8,898 nt of DNA from Pseudomonadota bacterium (GCA_023435945.1 JAEZLB010000157.1:1-8898), one strand, 5' to 3'; numbered from the stretch's first letter, positions 1-6,603 are shown. Numbers and translations are program-made. The notes: a model not told the origin generated them from the letters alone.

Positions 1-777
1 GATAGCCTGCAGGCCCTGGTAACCATTGTTTTCCATGGCCATGCCGGCGATGATGCCCACGCCCAGGCCCAGGGATACATACTGCTTGATCACGTCGGAA
101 TCCATTGCGGTCAGCACGATATCGGTATTCAGGTCGGCTTCCCGGAAGGCCTGGTCGATATGCCCGCGCCCGGTGAACCCGGCGTCGTAAGTAATCAGCG
201 GATAGGAAGCCAGATCGCTCAGCGTAATCTTGTCCAGTTGGTTTAAAGGATGATCTTCCGGCACAACGACGACGTGATGCCAGCGATAGCACGGAAAGGA
301 CACCAGTTCCTCGAACTGACTTAAACCCTCGGTAGCGATACCGACATCTGCTTTTCCCGATATCACCCATTCGGCGATATGTTCGGGTGAGCTTTGCTGC
401 AGTGCGATCCGTACATTCGGATAATCCTTGCGGAAGGCCGGCACCACGCGTGGCAAGGCATAACGTGCCTGGGTATGGGTGGTTGCCACAGACAGCGTGC
501 CGTGATTTTCGCCCGTGTATTCCTTGCTTGCCTGGCGCAGGTTCTCGGCTTCCAGCAACAGGCGCTCAACGATATGCAAAATATGCTTGCCAGGCTCGGT
601 CAGGCCGGTCAGGCGCCTGCCATTACGCTCGAAAATTTCAACGCCCAATTCCTCTTCCAGTTCGCGAATTTGCCGGCTTACACCGGGTTGGGAGGTAAAC
701 AGGACATTGGCGACTTCGGTCAGATTGAATCCGCGCCGCACCGCTTCTCTGATGGAACGTAATTGCTGGAAATTCAT
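1..777 (-). CDS. cysB: CysB-family LysR-type transcriptional regulator (C-terminus cut by window edge)
   Basis: This is a LysR-type regulator of the CysB/Cbl/SsuR group, which in proteobacteria activates sulfate or thiosulfate uptake and cysteine synthesis genes, or sulfonate use genes. Visible are 259 codons from the ATG at 777; the family is usually about 310-325 residues, so roughly the last 55-65 are missing. Residues 1-60 form the winged HTH (TEVANVLFTSQPGVSRQIRE). The effector domain has the CysB signature THTQARYALP at 100-109. Residues described as sulfate-binding in enterobacterial CysB fall at the same numbers here: T100, T102, Q103, T149, W166 and T202. No strong Shine-Dalgarno precedes the ATG, but the N-terminus matches the family exactly and there is no good upstream start. 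It is transcribed away from an AT-rich spacer. Family assignment is firm; choosing CysB over the paralogues Cbl or SsuR is inference from overall resemblance to betaproteobacterial CysB. Confidence 0.88.
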   Translation of the reverse strand, partial: MNFQQLRSIREAVRRGFNLTEVANVLFTSQPGVSRQIRELEEELGVEIFERNGRRLTGLTEPGKHILHIVERLLLEAENLRQASKEYTGENHGTLSVATTHTQARYALPRVVPAFRKDYPNVRIALQQSSPEHIAEWVISGKADVGIATEGLSQFEELVSFPCYRWHHVVVVPEDHPLNQLDKITLSDLASYPLITYDAGFTGRGHIDQAFREADLNTDIVLTAMDSDVIKQYVSLGLGVGIIAGMAMENNGYQGLQAI

Positions 778-875
778 AGTGATAGGCTTCTGCCCGTGCA
801 GGAACACCCCACTTCCGTCCCAAAGACGCTGGCCTGGAACGGAAGCAGGTGGCCGCTGGCAAAATAGTTTTTTTG

Positions 876-930
876 AATGAGTAAGATAGTTACACTTTGC
901 TTTTATTATTAAAAATAATATTTACTCATT
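876..930. promoter_or_regulatory. AT-rich nested inverted repeats upstream of the cysB-like gene
   Basis: This AT-rich patch lies in the 188-nt spacer behind the cysB-like gene. A perfect 9-bp inverted repeat, AATGAGTAA (876-884) and TTACTCATT (922-930), brackets a second dyad, TATTATT (904-910) and AATAATA (914-920), with a 3-nt centre. The outer arms are 46 bp apart start to start. Position and symmetry suggest operator or promoter DNA for the leftward gene, possibly autoregulatory as LysR regulators often are. No clear sigma-70 pair could be fixed, and a match to a CysB site cannot be claimed. Confidence 0.4.
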
Positions 931-965
931 TCCTAATAACGAAAACCCCCATATTGCTGGACGAG

Positions 966-1577
966 TCAGCTACTCAATGCGTGCACAGGGCGGGAGAAAG
1001 CGCTTTTTCCGATGCTGGACAATGCCTGCACGGCAGGCAGGGACAAATAGGCTTTTAATGTCAGGCGCTGTAATTGCGACAGCCCGAACAACCACTCCCC
1101 CAGCCCGGAATCGCTGTTGATATGACCTGCACGGCCGATGTTCATATATTCACTGCCCCACCGCTGCGCCCAGTAACGCGCCTGCCCGGCGCTAAGCCAC
1201 GGGTCGTTTTCACTGGCGACCAGGCGTGACGGAAACGGTAACCTGATAGGGTCGAGCGCAGCGCTTACGCCGAATTTTTCCGGCGCAGCCGGTGCCACCA
1301 GCAAGGCGGCCACGATGTTGTAGGGCGCCGAACCGGCATGGAAAACGCTGGCAAGGCAAGCGAAGCTGTGAGCCGCCAGGATGACGGGTTTGCGCGCTGC
1401 CGCAACGCACTGGCCGAGCTGCCAAGACCAGGTAACCAGATCGGGCTTCGTCTAGTCTTTTTGCTCAATCCTTGCGAATTCCGGATAAAGCTCCTGCCAT
1501 TGGCTTTGCCAATGACGTGCATCACTGTTATGCAACCCTGGGGCGATCATCACCTGAAAGTCATCCACGAACAGCAT
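966..1577 (-). pseudogene. RBBP9/YdeN-type alpha/beta serine hydrolase interrupted by an in-frame amber codon
   Basis: Read through one stop, this frame gives 203 residues of an RBBP9/YdeN-like serine hydrolase (Ser_hydrolase family), close to the usual length of about 180-200. The N-terminus shows the family pattern VMIAPGLHNSDARHWQSQW. The catalytic triad is visible: Ser71 in AHSFA, Asp125 in SENDPW and His152 in AGHINSDSGLGEW. Codon 42 (1452-1454) is TAG, directly after EQKD and before TKPDLVTW. Homologues as I recall them have Trp here (D-W-x-x-P-D), so one G-to-A change from TGG explains it. The frame is otherwise open from 1577 to the TGA at 966, with no frameshift. An excellent Shine-Dalgarno (AAGGAG, 7-nt spacing) precedes the ATG. 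Substrates of these bacterial hydrolases are mostly unknown. It overlaps the upstream EAL gene by 17 nt. It is either a recent pseudogene, a sequencing error, or read by amber suppression; without readthrough only 41 residues are made. Confidence 0.82.
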
Positions 1578-2457
1578 ATGCTGTCTCCTTATCCCGTTCC
1601 CTGACTGGACTTGCCGGATAAAAGCGTACGACCGCCGGCCTGCCCAGCAACACCCTCTTGGGAAGAGGCAAATCCACGGAGGGCGTATCGAGGAAATATC
1701 CCTGTATATACAGAGGCAGGCGTTGCGAATAGGCCAAACGTTGCAGGCGCAGATATTCTTCACTGCGCTCCAGTTGCTGAAAAATCACGAGCACGTTTTT
1801 CTTCTCGGCGCGTTTCAACAGATCCAGTACCGCTGCGTAATCGGTGGCATCGCTGGCATTCACGCGCAGGATGGACGGCTGCACTGTGTCGAGCAGATCG
1901 CCTGCGTCACTCAGGCTGCGGGCTTGTACCGAAAACCGGAAACCATGACGGCGATAACTTTCCACCACTTGCAGAAGCGCCCACCCCTGCCGCGAAGACA
2001 CAGCCGGCAACTGCAGTACCAATCGCTGGTAAGGCAACTGCAAGCTATCCAGCACACGCCGGAACAGCTCTCCATGATTACCCGCGACGGCTGCCAGCAG
2101 GCGCTCATGCACATTGAGATAAAGGCTCCATTGCGGCAAGGGGTGCTGGCGGAAATAGTTGATCGTATGTACCAGGCGGCACAAACGATCCAGCTCTATC
2201 GATTCATCGTTGCTGGCAGCGTTATTCAATAACCGCCAGACAGATAATCCATTGTCCGGCGTAACGCCCCGCGCAAATGCCTCAACGCCGACGATACGGC
2301 GCGACTGCAACAACCGTATCGGCTGGAAGCTGCTCGTAAGCGTGGAGTTGAAAAAGCTCCCTTGCACACAGCCCATGTCGTCTTTCCATAAGCGCGTGCC
2401 AGTTGAAGGCTGCTGAGGCAGGCGGTTCAGATACTGTGTGAAAGCAAGGGAATTCAT
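1561..2457 (-). CDS. Degenerate EAL-domain protein, probably catalytically inactive
   Basis: The product is 298 residues and is almost entirely one EAL domain, the fold that hydrolyses cyclic-di-GMP. Family landmarks are FQPI (44-47), VEAFAR in place of EAL-x-R (58-63), SLYLNVHERLL with the conserved Asn (115) and IQGY near the C-terminus (251-254). Several metal and catalytic positions are replaced: the Glu of the LEIT-like motif reads LQLPA (148-152), the DDFGTG loop reads FSVQARSLS (175-183), the KxD motif reads LRVN (197-200), and the EGVE motif reads FQQLE (226-230). Hydrolysis is therefore unlikely; a role as a binding or protein-interaction domain is inferred, as for other degenerate EAL proteins. 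I chose the ATG at 2457 because AGGA lies 7 nt upstream; an in-frame ATG at 2481 has no ribosome site. A candidate promoter is just upstream. The 3' end overlaps the hydrolase start by 17 nt, indicating an operon. There is no signal peptide or membrane segment. Confidence 0.8.
   Translation of the reverse strand: MNSLAFTQYLNRLPQQPSTGTRLWKDDMGCVQGSFFNSTLTSSFQPIRLLQSRRIVGVEAFARGVTPDNGLSVWRLLNNAASNDESIELDRLCRLVHTINYFRQHPLPQWSLYLNVHERLLAAVAGNHGELFRRVLDSLQLPYQRLVLQLPAVSSRQGWALLQVVESYRRHGFRFSVQARSLSDAGDLLDTVQPSILRVNASDATDYAAVLDLLKRAEKKNVLVIFQQLERSEEYLRLQRLAYSQRLPLYIQGYFLDTPSVDLPLPKRVLLGRPAVVRFYPASPVRERDKETAYAVRG
1585..1590 (-). promoter_or_regulatory. Shine-Dalgarno of the hydrolase, inside the EAL gene
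   Basis: On the minus strand AAGGAG lies 7 nt before the hydrolase ATG (1577-1575). It sits within the last codons of the EAL-domain gene, whose stop codon is at 1563-1561. This fixes the hydrolase start and implies translational coupling of the two genes. Confidence 0.75.
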
Positions 2458-2491
2458 GGTGCATCCTGCGTAAGAAAACATGGCGGGGTCA

Positions 2492-2521
2492 ATAAAACTG
2501 AGTGCATGCCTAGACTATCAA
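2492..2521 (-). promoter_or_regulatory. Candidate sigma-70 promoter of the EAL-hydrolase operon
   Basis: Read on the minus strand, TTGATA (2521-2516, 5 of 6 to the -35 consensus) is followed after 18 nt by TTTTAT (2497-2492, 4 of 6 to the -10). Transcription would start near 2485, leaving a leader of about 28 nt before the ATG at 2457. This agrees with rejecting the ATG at 2481. It is a pattern match only. Confidence 0.35.
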
Positions 2522-2592
2522 TGGCATTCCGCAGAGAGAACGAATAATTTTATTTCCCCTTTGATGCTTTTCTCATCAGGCGTTTTCCGCAT

Positions 2593-2787
2593 ATGACTAT
2601 GCGACAGCGTATGCAAAACCCGATACGTTATTGCCGTATCGGCGAGCGCTCCAGCCACACCAGGTTCGCCCTGAAAAAACTGCTCGGCTACGACGTGCGC
2701 AACTACGATGGTTCGTGGATGGAATACGGCAATAGCGTGGGCGTGCCCATCAATCATCCTGCCGGCGCAGTCTGGGCTGCCAAATAA
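2593..2787 (+). pseudogene. C-terminal fragment of a rhodanese-type sulfurtransferase
   Basis: The 64 codons match only the last part of a thiosulfate:cyanide sulfurtransferase (rhodanese), enzymes of about 280 residues that carry sulfur on an active-site cysteine. Visible are the active-site loop [11 protein letters not shown] (residues 13-23, with the persulfide Cys at 14), then [13 protein letters not shown] and [10 protein letters not shown], all in family order. The whole N-terminal domain and most of the catalytic domain are absent. Upstream in frame there is only [12 protein letters not shown] sequence, with a TAA at 2545-2547 and nothing rhodanese-like. No good ribosome site precedes the ATG (an AGG is 12 nt away). 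The last 11 residues ([11 protein letters not shown]) do not belong to the usual end. I read it as a remnant after a 5' deletion. A functional miniprotein is possible but unlikely, because the fold would be incomplete. Confidence 0.75.
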
Positions 2788-2836
2788 GCCTCGACATGAG
2801 TTCATACTGAGGCGATTGTGGTTCTCCTTAATCTTT

Positions 2837-2862
2837 AGCGGTGCTTGAAGCACCGCTTTTTT
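2837..2862 (+). terminator. Rho-independent terminator after the rhodanese remnant
   Basis: A perfect GC-rich stem, AGCGGTGC (2837-2844) and GCACCGCT (2850-2857), with a TTGAA loop is followed by six T on the plus strand. The reverse strand has no T-run, so it acts rightward, 49 nt after the remnant's stop codon. Confidence 0.88.
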
Positions 2863-2902
2863 CGTTTCATGTTATGCATGCTTCTCTCATTATTCCTTTC
2901 CT

Positions 2903-2919
2903 GCCTGCCTACGGCAGGC
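2903..2919. repeat. Short GC-rich hairpin near the start of the YeeE remnant
   Basis: GCCTGCC (2903-2909) and GGCAGGC (2913-2919) form a perfect 7-bp stem around TAC. There is no T-run on either side. It falls within the presumed N-terminal coding part, so it may be incidental. No second copy was seen in the window. Confidence 0.4.
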
Positions 2920-3459
2920 TGGTTCCCGCAGCAGCAGTAGGAATGTCGGCGATCTTCGCCTCTTCCAGCCTGCAGGATCTGGCCGGCGGCCGGGAACTGA
3001 TCCTGTCGCTGTGGTTCGGTATCGCCTTCGGCATTTTTCCTGCAACGTTCCCGCTTCTGCTTTTACTGCCTGAGCAGGGACTTCATTGAAATGCGCGATG
3101 CGCGTGGCACGCTGGACGGAGCTCTGGCGCTGCAATTGGTGCTGCTTGGCAGCATAGCTGCTGATACTCACCTACCGCCATCGCATTCCCGCTGAACATC
3201 CTGCAGGACAAGCCTGGCACCGGAAAAGATGGCCGGCCCATGTGGGAGGCATGCTGATGGGCTGGGGTGCCATGGTGGCGCTGGGATGCACGGTCGGCAC
3301 CCTGTTGTCAGGCATCATGGCGGCTGCGGTATCGGGTTGGGTATTCGCGATTTTCTGCGTGCTAGGCATGTACACCGGCTGGTGGGTCAGAAAACGGTTC
3401 CTGCAAGCCGGCCTGTCAAAACACTCCCGGACTCTTCGTGCAGAGAGGTGCTTAGGGAT

Positions 3460-3500
3460 AAAAACAAACCGGAAAAGCCGCCACGGCTATTTCCGGTTTG
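3460..3500 (-). terminator. Rho-independent terminator of the MHYT-GGDEF-EAL gene
   Basis: An 11-bp stem, CAAACCGGAAA (3465-3475) with TTTCCGGTTTG (3490-3500), continues after a one-base bulge into a 5-bp stem (3476-3480 with 3484-3488) and a CCA loop. Five A at 3460-3464 give a T-run after the stem when read leftward. It therefore ends transcripts of the minus-strand gene that stops at 3566. It lies inside the last codons of the YeeE remnant, whose transcript comes from the other side. Confidence 0.85.
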
Positions 3501-3565
3501 CAGCAGGATAAGAGGCTAAACGAGGCAAGCCAGCCTGCGTCCAAGTAAAACTCCTGCCATGCCTA

Positions 3566-5674
3566 TCAGGTTCCCGTTGCCGGTTCCGGTGAGCGATCAT
3601 CAGGACTGGCCTTCTCCATCATCTCGACCAGCGCCGCTACGGGCATGGGCGGTCCCAGGAGATAGCCCTGGATCTGGTCGCAATCGAGCGCCTTCAGCAT
3701 TGCCAGTTGGGCCGGCGTCTCCACGCCCTCGGCCACCACTTCCATATTAAGGGAATGCGCCAGCCGGATGATGGCGGCCACAATGGAGTGCCCTTTTTCA
3801 CTGCTGGTCAGGTTGTTGATGAAGCTGCGGTCCACCTTCATTTGCTGCACGCCGAACTGCTGCAGATAACTCAGGCTCGAATAACCTGTGCCGAAATCGT
3901 CGATCGACATTTCAAACCCTGCCTGCTGCAACTTTTCTATCGTCGCCAGCGTGGCTTCCGCATCCTGCATCGCGACCGTCTCGGTGATCTCAAACATGAG
4001 CAGATCCGGCGTGACCCCATGGCGTGCCGTGATATCGAGGATGTCCTCGACGATCCCCGCAGAACGTAACTGAATCTGAGAAAGATTGATCGCAATCTTG
4101 ATCAGTGGGACACCTTCGTCCCGCCATTCCCGAATCTGCCGGCACACCTCATTGATCACCCAGCGGCCAAGTGCAATGATCTGGCCGGAACGTTCGGCGA
4201 TGGGGATGAACTCTGCGGGCGATATCAGGCCCAACCGGGGGTGATTCCAGCGCAACAGCGCTTCCGCACCGAGGAGCTGATCGGTGGCGCAATCGAACTT
4301 CGGCTGATACTGGACGAAAAATTCGCCCTGCTCCATGGCCGACGGCAGGCTGCGCTGGATTTCTATGGTGCGCTTCAGCGCCTCATTCATGGAGGATTCA
4401 AAAAAAAGATAATTGTTGCGGCCATTCGTCTTCACCTGATACATCGCTGCATCTGCATGGCGCATCAGGTCGTCCACGGTCATCCCGTCTTCCGGAAACA
4501 GCGCAATGCCCATGCTGGGCGAAATGCGCAAGTCACCCAGCTCGGGAATGAAACCTTGCTTGAAGCATTCAAAAATCTTTTCGGCGATGTGACCGGCCAT
4601 GCCCGCATCGGGGATTCCCTCCACCATGACCACGAACTCGTCCCCGCCCAGGCGGGCCACGACATCCTCCTTGCGAACTGCCCCTTTCAGACGGGTGGCG
4701 AGATCCTTGAGCACCGAATCGCCCGCTGAATGGCCCAGCGTATCGTTGATACTCTTGAAGCCATCGAGATCGATGAAGTACAGGGCGAACTTCGTATGTT
4801 TGCGGTCGGCGCTGTCTATGGCGAGCTGTATGCGGTTGAACAGCAGGCTGCGATTCGCCAGCCCGGTCAGTGCATCATGCATCGCCTGATATTGCAACTT
4901 CTCGTTAACATTCTGCAGCGACTCTACGTAAGCCGTCGTCTTGAGTTGCATGCGCGTATCCAGCACAGAAAGCACCAAGGTAATGCTCAGAATGCTGAAG
5001 GTTGCGACAGCGGTGGTAATGGCCAGCCAGTTGGTGCTGATATCGGTCGCTGCCAGGCAAACCGAACCGGGCGGAAAGTTTGCAGCAGCCATGCCGGTAT
5101 AGTGCATGCCCACGATGGCGCAGCCCATGATGACCGCCGCACCGGCACGCCACAGGAACAGGTGCCTGATCTTGTCGTTCCTGAGCTTGACCGCAATCCA
5201 TAGCGCAGCCGTTGCTGCAGCAATCGCCACCAACAGGGACAGGCTGAAGATCAGCGGATCATATTGAATCCCCGGCTGCATCTTCATCGCGCCCATCCCG
5301 GTGTAATGCATGCCGGCGATACCAAGTCCCATCACCGTTCCACTCACGACCAGCCGCAATGGAGACAGGCTGCCCTGGGTAATCAGGTTCAGTGCGAAGT
5401 AGGAAATGACGATGGCAATCAGCAGCGACAGGAGAGTGATCGCAATATCGTAGCCCAGAGGTATCGGCAGTGAAAAAGACAGCATGCCGACGAAGTGCAT
5501 GCTCCAGATACCAAGCCCCATGGACAAGGCACCGCCGGCCAGCCACCAGCGCCGATGCGATATCTTGCCCACTGTTGCAATACGACCGGCAAGGTCTAGC
5601 GTGGTATAAGAGGCTAACGTTGCAATAAGAAAAGCAGCAACAACCAGAGGAAAACTGTAGGTGGGCTGAAGCAT
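3566..5674 (-). CDS. Membrane MHYT-GGDEF-EAL cyclic-di-GMP synthase/phosphodiesterase
   Basis: The protein has 702 residues and three parts. Residues 1-240 form an MHYT sensor with about seven membrane helices and three motif copies: SMHFVGM (58-64), GMHYTGM (121-127) and GMHYTGM (189-195). This domain is proposed to bind metal and sense a diatomic gas. The diguanylate cyclase domain follows (about 262-425) with RLGGDEF (341-347) and an inhibitory-site motif RKED at 334-337, five residues before GGDEF. The EAL domain (about 438-690) keeps its catalytic set: EALLRW (471-476), Asn530, FEITET (561-566), [10 protein letters not shown] (591-600), MKVDRSF (612-618), AEGVET (648-653) and QGY (669-671). 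Both activities are thus possible at the inner membrane; which dominates cannot be told. I chose the ATG at 5674 because [16 protein letters not shown] matches the family start; the frame extends to a TTG at 5788, but that segment is not family-like. No Shine-Dalgarno is visible (the leader is CCCTCCCTTTCC). It appears monocistronic, with promoter and terminator flanking it. Confidence 0.95.
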   Translation of the reverse strand: MLQPTYSFPLVVAAFLIATLASYTTLDLAGRIATVGKISHRRWWLAGGALSMGLGIWSMHFVGMLSFSLPIPLGYDIAITLLSLLIAIVISYFALNLITQGSLSPLRLVVSGTVMGLGIAGMHYTGMGAMKMQPGIQYDPLIFSLSLLVAIAAATAALWIAVKLRNDKIRHLFLWRAGAAVIMGCAIVGMHYTGMAAANFPPGSVCLAATDISTNWLAITTAVATFSILSITLVLSVLDTRMQLKTTAYVESLQNVNEKLQYQAMHDALTGLANRSLLFNRIQLAIDSADRKHTKFALYFIDLDGFKSINDTLGHSAGDSVLKDLATRLKGAVRKEDVVARLGGDEFVVMVEGIPDAGMAGHIAEKIFECFKQGFIPELGDLRISPSMGIALFPEDGMTVDDLMRHADAAMYQVKTNGRNNYLFFESSMNEALKRTIEIQRSLPSAMEQGEFFVQYQPKFDCATDQLLGAEALLRWNHPRLGLISPAEFIPIAERSGQIIALGRWVINEVCRQIREWRDEGVPLIKIAINLSQIQLRSAGIVEDILDITARHGVTPDLLMFEITETVAMQDAEATLATIEKLQQAGFEMSIDDFGTGYSSLSYLQQFGVQQMKVDRSFINNLTSSEKGHSIVAAIIRLAHSLNMEVVAEGVETPAQLAMLKALDCDQIQGYLLGPPMPVAALVEMMEKASPDDRSPEPATGT

Positions 5675-5724
5675 GGAAAGGGAGGGATGGCTGCAGGGAA
5701 AGCAATAATATCTGTTAGGAAAGG

Positions 5725-5753
5725 ATAATACAGCATCCCCCTTTTTTTGCCAG
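5725..5753 (-). promoter_or_regulatory. Candidate sigma-70 promoter of the MHYT-GGDEF-EAL gene
   Basis: On the minus strand CTGGCA (5753-5748, 4 of 6 to -35) and TATTAT (5730-5725, 5 of 6 to -10) are spaced by the ideal 17 nt. A start near 5718 would give a leader of about 44 nt. The spacer holds an A-run followed by a G-run. It is a pattern match only. Confidence 0.45.
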
Positions 5754-5917
5754 CGAACCCCACTTAAAGCGCTCCAGCAGCACTGCAATTTATTTAAGCA
5801 TGCTCAGCGGGACTGGCTTTCAACCAGGCCCTTTATTCCGTTTCCCGATGAGAGAGACTCTCCTCCGCCCTGCTTTTCCCGGAGTAAGAAACCACCCGCG
5901 CATTGGAAAACTTCGCT

Positions 5918-6145
5918 TCAAACGTCGGCAGTCGTACGAATCACCGTAATCCGGCTGATATAAAAATCACCATCGACGACAGTACGATGAGGCGTTCCCA
6001 GGACATTGAAGCCGGGTCCGCCGTCATCCAGCCATCGTTGGGCCAGTGCATCGAATTCCTGCGGTTTTAATCTGAGCATCTGGGCGGTAATGACAAACTG
6101 CGCGCCAGCTTTCTGCTTCCTGACGATATCTTCAAGTGCGACCAT
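5918..6145 (-). CDS. Small hypothetical protein (75 aa)
   Basis: I do not recognise a named family. The 75 residues look like a folded soluble domain. A helical first half (VRKQKAGAQFVITAQMLRLK, then PQEFDALAQRWLDDGG) is followed by a strand-rich second half (VVDGDFYISRITVIRTT). There is no cysteine, signal peptide or membrane segment. Coding is supported by the balanced amino-acid mix and a compact ATG-to-TGA frame in an otherwise gene-poor stretch. No clear ribosome site precedes the ATG. The stop lies 244 nt from the start of the cyclic-di-GMP gene on the same strand, with no terminator seen between, so read-through transcription is possible but unproven. Confidence 0.55.
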   Translation of the reverse strand: MVALEDIVRKQKAGAQFVITAQMLRLKPQEFDALAQRWLDDGGPGFNVLGTPHRTVVDGDFYISRITVIRTTADV

Positions 6146-6318
6146 AAATAGTTATATGCCGAATATGAATCGGGTTGAACGGCGAATCGAAGACAGAACA
6201 TGAGAACGGATTCGCCCTGGCAGCAAAGGATGCTTTCTGTGGCTCAAGCTCATCCATCATGCGTATGAAGCAGGACTGCACAACCCCACATTCTCCGTGC
6301 CTGATATGCAGGCAGCGC

Positions 6319-6525
6319 TTACCGGGCAGCGGGACATTTGAATTCGCATGCCGGACCGGATCTCCCTACCCAGCTGCCGTCCGGGCACTGCCTTGCATCC
6401 TGCGTACACATGATCTGCTCACGCGATGAAGAAGCTGTACCTGGCTGGGGATTCGATAATTCGGCTTGGGTACAGGCCATCGTGGGCAGGACCAGCAGGC
6501 AGGCAAACAGATGTTTGAAATTCAT
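6319..6525 (-). CDS. Small cysteine-rich putative lipoprotein (68 aa)
   Basis: The first 18 residues are a typical export signal: a Lys near the N-terminus, the hydrophobic run LFACLLVLP, then TMAC, an imperfect lipobox with Cys18 as the likely lipidated residue. The mature part has a polar linker (19-38) and a compact cysteine cluster, MCTQDARQCPDGSWVGRSGP (39-58), then ACEFKCP, with Cys at 40, 47, 60 and 64 that could form two disulfides in the periplasm. I recall similar C-x6-C-PDGS-x-VGR-x-GP-x-CEF motifs in small exported hypothetical proteins, without known function. The ATG at 6525 is supported by GGAG with 6-nt spacing. If Cys18 is not lipidated, the protein would be a soluble exported peptide cut after Ala17. 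Confidence 0.72.
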   Translation of the reverse strand: MNFKHLFACLLVLPTMACTQAELSNPQPGTASSSREQIMCTQDARQCPDGSWVGRSGPACEFKCPAAR

Positions 6526-6537
6526 GCATCACTCCGG

Positions 6538-6562
6538 CGAAGCGCCTAATAATATCGCTTCG
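6538..6562. repeat. Inverted repeat just upstream of the lipoprotein gene
   Basis: CGAAGCG (6538-6544) and CGCTTCG (6556-6562) are perfect 7-bp arms around an 11-nt AT-rich loop. It lies 12-37 nt upstream of the lipoprotein ATG and about 40 nt after the stop of the next gene. There is no T-run, so a terminator is unlikely. It may be an operator or a leader hairpin next to the ribosome site. Confidence 0.35.
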
Positions 6563-6603
6563 TCATTATGCTTCGTAATTATTATCTGTCATCCCTGATG
6601 TGA

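Larger units (their letters stand above)
2874..3511 (+). pseudogene. Frameshifted YeeE/YedE-family sulfur transporter
   Basis: Joined over three frames, this stretch encodes a YeeE/YedE-type membrane protein, a family that imports thiosulfate or other sulfur compounds. Frame one (from about 2874) gives GRELILSLWFGIAFGIF. A shift at the T-run 3034-3038 leads to frame two, LQRSRFCFYCLSRDFIEM, which has the conserved RSRFCF motif. A second shift between 3156 and 3195 leads to frame three, with LLILTYRHRIP, then GGMLMGWGAMVALGCTVGT with the conserved GCT motif, and a last membrane segment (VSGWVFAIFCVLGMYTGWW). Both breaks fit a single extra base (or two lost). Frame one ends at the TGA 3087-3089 and frame two at the TGA 3193-3195. 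The joined length of about 210 codons suits a one-repeat form of the family, or a longer protein with internal deletions; I cannot decide. The start is uncertain, since no ribosome site was found at 2874. After the last helix about 35 residues do not look like the family. Confidence 0.78.

Noticed and set aside
58..64. Variant first MHYT motif (SMHFVGM) in the membrane sensor, residue numbers given
   Set aside because: I recall the first copy commonly being MHF in this family, so it is not evidence of lost function.
387..880. Plus-strand frames opposite the CysB-like gene
   Set aside because: The minus strand has a full LysR HTH and the CysB ligand-site residues, so these are shadows.
1611..2232. 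Two plus-strand frames (168 and 169 codons) opposite the EAL gene
   Set aside because: They are antisense shadows. The minus strand has recognisable EAL motifs, a ribosome site and operon structure.
2518..2853. Minus-strand 111-codon frame opposite the rhodanese remnant
   Set aside because: It runs through the terminator stem and the candidate promoter of the EAL gene, and shows no family resemblance.
4241..5203. Plus-strand frames opposite the GGDEF and MHYT regions
   Set aside because: They are antisense to clearly conserved domains, with no independent support.
5675..5788. Upstream extension of the MHYT-GGDEF-EAL protein to a TTG
   Set aside because: The added 38 residues are cysteine-rich and unlike the family; the candidate promoter lies inside them.
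6175..6429. Plus-strand 84-codon frame
   Set aside because: It overlaps the lipoprotein gene on the other strand, has no ribosome site and is not protein-like.
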